Shown here in pieces: positions 7,278 to 9,794 of a stretch of DNA of 9,794 nt. Below the pieces are notes generated by a model, which saw only the letters and a program-made list of their open reading frames with translations, was not told where the DNA came from and did no database searches. The stretch comes from Clostridiales bacterium (GTDB lineage Bacteria; Bacillota; Clostridia; Saccharofermentanales; UBA5734), in NCBI GenBank assembly GCA_003451915.1, contig DMJC01000182.1, positions 1 to 9,794 of the forward strand. Direction: 5' to 3'. Position numbers and translations under genes: made by a program. The first letter of the stretch is position 1; each line of letters starts with the position of its first letter.

Positions 7278-9794
7278 ATGGAGATCGTACAAGTAACCTG
7301 CGAATTTATGGTGAATCCAATCTCGGTTACAACAAAAACACCTGCTTTTTCTTGGGAAATAGTATCTAAACAGAATAATGTGTTTCAAGAGGCCTATCAG
7401 CTGATTGTTTCCCAGGAAGGGAAAGGCGTGGTATGGGATAGTGGAATCGTCAAAAGTCGTGATTCGATAGGCGTCCTATACTCAGGAGATCAATTGGAGT
7501 CCTGCTCCAGATACTTGTACAGAATAATCGTATGGAATAACGCGGGAGAACAGATTTCCAGTGAAAAGTGCTATTTTGAAACAGCGTTTTTTGATACCGA
7601 CGAATGGAGAGCCAATTGGATCGAGCCGGAAGCACTGCCACAGCTTAAGGTAAACCCCTTAAAACAAGCCTATCAAGAGTGGCAGGAAATCATGGAAGCC
7701 ATGATGCGCGGAGAACAGACGCAAATGCGGCTTGAAGGGGATATTCTGGAGTCGTTGCCCTTGGAGCCATATGACCCGGCCGTGCGCATGAGAAAATTAT
7801 TCTCATGTCAGGGAAGGATTCAGAAGGCAAGATTATACGTTACGGCACATGGAATTTATGATGTCAGAATTAACGGGAAAGAGGTCACAGACTCACTTTT
7901 AAATCCAGGATTTACGACCTATGATAAGAGAATCCTATACCAGGTCTATGAAGTCGAAGATCTGTTAAGTGAAGAAAATGCTATTTCAGTTACAATCGCT
8001 GACGGATGGTATAAGGGAAAGATTGCAATAGGACGAGGTTGTGAATACGGAGAGGTTCTTGGGCTCCTGCTGGAGCTGGCAATATGGTATGAAAACGGAG
8101 AGACTCAGCTGATTGTAAGCGATCATAGCTGGAAATATAGTTACAATGGTCCGTTTCAAACGGCAGATCTGTTTCTGGGAGAGGTATATGATGCCACAAA
8201 AGATGATGGTGATCCATCTTTAGTAACCTACGATTCAAATGAGTGGAAACCTGTCTTTGTGAAAGAAAGAGCTGATGAAAAGCTAGAAGCTCAAATACAT
8301 CCACAGGTGCGAATCTTCAAGGAAGTGCCTGCTGTGAATGTATGGACAGCACCCAATGGTGACACGCTTGTGGATTTTGGACAAAATCTTGCAGGAATGC
8401 TGCGCGTAGAGATTCGGGGAAGCGCGTGTGAGCGCATTACATTTGAACACGGGGAAACATTGGATAGGGATGGAAATTATTTTTACATTTTTTCGGAAAG
8501 CAATAAAGCACAAAAAGATGTTTATATCTGTAAAGGCGGTAAAACAGAAATCTATCAACCAAGATTTACCTATCATGGATTTCGGTATGTTCGTGTAACT
8601 GGCGGAAGGGAATGGACAAAAGAGCAGTTCACTGCATTGGCAATCAGTTCCGATAACAGGGTAACAGGAACATTTAACTGTTCAGATGAGAAAATCAATC
8701 GTTTGCAACAGAATATTTACTGGAGTCAGCGTTCCAATAATATAACTATTCCGACGGATTGTCCGACAAGAGAGAAAGCGGGTTGGACTGGTGATGTTGT
8801 GGTCTATGGTGCAACTGCTTTGTTCAACCAAGATATGGTGGCTTTTTACAAAGACTGGCTTAAGAGCATCCGAACCGAACAGCGGGAAAATGGGCATATT
8901 CTGGGAACAGTTCCGCAGATCAAGAGCTATGTTTCTCAGGCACAAGCCGGTTCTCTGGGCTGGGGAGATGTTATTCTGACACTTCCGTGGCACCTGTATC
9001 AGCTCTATGGAGATAAATCAGTTCTGAAAGATAATTACGAGGCAATGGGGAAATGGCTCAATGCAATGGAACGAGCGGCCTATGAATTGCCGAATGCTCA
9101 CAACACCTTTGGCCTGCAAAACGCATCGCCAGAACAGATGAAAGGAAGGCAACTGGAAAACCAGCATTACCTGATTAATTCAGGATTTCATTTTGGCGAC
9201 TGGATAATTCCCAGCGTCGTCAATGAACAAGGTTTTTCTGATGGTCCGGCATCTGCATTTTTGACCATGAATTATGTTGGCACAAGTCTGCTGGCGCATA
9301 TAGCAGATTTATATGGAGAAATTTCAGAAATACTGGAATACCATGAAAATGCAATAAAATATCAGCAATACGCTAATCGTGTCAGAGAAGCGTTTGCAGA
9401 AGAATATGTAACAAAAGATCAACGATTAGGGCAGGAAATGCAAGGGAATTATATTCTTGCACTGAAGTTCAAAATGGTACCGGAAAACACAGCGAAAGTA
9501 TTTGCGAATAGATTGAATGAATTGATTATCAAAAACAATTATCGTCTTGACACAGGATTCATGTCGACACCGCATCTGCTAGACGTCTTGTGCGACTTTG
9601 GCTATCAGGATACTGCATGGAAAGTGCTGTTTCAGGAGGAATGCCCATCCTGGATCTATGAGATTGTCAAGGGCGCCACAACGGTGTGGGAGAACTGGGA
9701 TGCGATTCGCCAGGATGGGCTGATCGGAAATTGTTCGTTTAACCACTATGCTTTTGGATGTGTCGGTGACTTCTTATATCGCAGAGTCCTGGGT
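7278..9794 (+). CDS. Glycoside hydrolase family 78 alpha-L-rhamnosidase (3' end outside window)
   Basis: This inverting enzyme removes terminal alpha-L-rhamnose. The frame is open from ATG 7278 (GGAG 6 bases upstream) to the window end, 839 residues without a stop. Domains in order: an N-terminal fibronectin-III-like module (1-118); a probable insertion (119-165); the rhamnosidase N-terminal sandwich (about 166-290, with the family-typical YDVRINGKEV, LNPGFTTYDKR and ADGWYKG); a second beta-sandwich with DFGQNLAG and YHGFRYV; then the (alpha/alpha)6 catalytic barrel from about 470. The core motif TDCPTREKAGWTGD carries Asp494, Glu499 and Asp506, spaced like Asp567, Glu572 and Asp579 of Bacillus sp. 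GL1 RhaB. GATTVWENWD carries Glu805, matching Glu841 there. All expected catalytic positions are present. Only the C-terminal beta domain is beyond the window. With no signal peptide it should be cytoplasmic. Its codon usage (many AGA, GGA, ATA) differs from the upstream genes, suggesting separate acquisition. Whether it acts on pectin fragments or plant glycosides cannot be told. Confidence 0.95.
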   Translation, partial: MEIVQVTCEFMVNPISVTTKTPAFSWEIVSKQNNVFQEAYQLIVSQEGKGVVWDSGIVKSRDSIGVLYSGDQLESCSRYLYRIIVWNNAGEQISSEKCYFETAFFDTDEWRANWIEPEALPQLKVNPLKQAYQEWQEIMEAMMRGEQTQMRLEGDILESLPLEPYDPAVRMRKLFSCQGRIQKARLYVTAHGIYDVRINGKEVTDSLLNPGFTTYDKRILYQVYEVEDLLSEENAISVTIADGWYKGKIAIGRGCEYGEVLGLLLELAIWYENGETQLIVSDHSWKYSYNGPFQTADLFLGEVYDATKDDGDPSLVTYDSNEWKPVFVKERADEKLEAQIHPQVRIFKEVPAVNVWTAPNGDTLVDFGQNLAGMLRVEIRGSACERITFEHGETLDRDGNYFYIFSESNKAQKDVYICKGGKTEIYQPRFTYHGFRYVRVTGGREWTKEQFTALAISSDNRVTGTFNCSDEKINRLQQNIYWSQRSNNITIPTDCPTREKAGWTGDVVVYGATALFNQDMVAFYKDWLKSIRTEQRENGHILGTVPQIKSYVSQAQAGSLGWGDVILTLPWHLYQLYGDKSVLKDNYEAMGKWLNAMERAAYELPNAHNTFGLQNASPEQMKGRQLENQHYLINSGFHFGDWIIPSVVNEQGFSDGPASAFLTMNYVGTSLLAHIADLYGEISEILEYHENAIKYQQYANRVREAFAEEYVTKDQRLGQEMQGNYILALKFKMVPENTAKVFANRLNELIIKNNYRLDTGFMSTPHLLDVLCDFGYQDTAWKVLFQEECPSWIYEIVKGATTVWENWDAIRQDGLIGNCSFNHYAFGCVGDFLYRRVLG

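Noticed and set aside
7990..8993. Several minus-strand frames of about 100 codons within the rhamnosidase region
   Set aside because: The + strand carries one uninterrupted GH78 frame through the whole region with catalytic motifs intact, so these are antisense shadows.
1..9794. CRISPR arrays, transposons, tRNA/rRNA genes, toxin-antitoxin pairs or phage genes
   Set aside because: No regularly spaced repeats, transposase or integrase motifs, RNA gene signatures or small gene pairs were seen; nearly all bases belong to the six genes described.

Overview
The window looks like chromosomal DNA from a member of the Bacillota (Firmicutes), probably an uncultured clostridium-like anaerobe of a plant-degrading habitat. 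The basis is an LplA/LplB/LplC-type sugar ABC importer, a Cys-anchored (lipobox) solute-binding protein, purine-rich Shine-Dalgarno sites and moderate base composition. TGA acts as a normal stop (at the ends of the GH3, binding-protein and second permease genes), which argues against the mycoplasma code. Species cannot be told from this sequence alone.

Layout: every gene is on the + strand. (1) 1-1092 is a class-V PLP aminotransferase of the alanine/serine-glyoxylate family, cut only at its N terminus by the window edge. (2) 1093-1212 is a 120-base spacer with a small hairpin and an 11-base direct repeat, probably where the sugar operon begins. (3) 1213-3495 is a cytoplasmic GH3 beta-glucosidase. 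(4) 3537-5240 is a lipoprotein solute-binding protein. (5) 5331-6272 and 6284-7174 are the two membrane permeases. A perfect 11-bp GC-rich hairpin lies between the binding protein and the first permease. (6) 7175-7277 is a 103-base spacer with a candidate promoter. (7) 7278 to the window end is a GH78 alpha-L-rhamnosidase of at least 839 residues. It is open to the right edge without a stop and lacks only its C-terminal part.

How it works together (inference): the lipoprotein captures an oligosaccharide or glycoside, the two permeases import it using an ATPase encoded elsewhere, and the two glycosidases, neither with a signal peptide, trim it in the cytoplasm. GH78 would remove alpha-L-rhamnose and GH3 would remove beta-glucose or a related beta-linked sugar. 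Candidate substrates are rhamnosyl-glucosides such as rutinose- or neohesperidose-type glycosides, or rhamnose-containing pectin fragments. The aminotransferase appears to be an unrelated neighbour.

Novelty: I find no sign of an undescribed system. This is a recognisable carbohydrate-utilisation locus. Points worth a second look are the change in codon usage at the rhamnosidase, an insertion in its N-terminal half, the intercistronic hairpin, and the spacer repeats.
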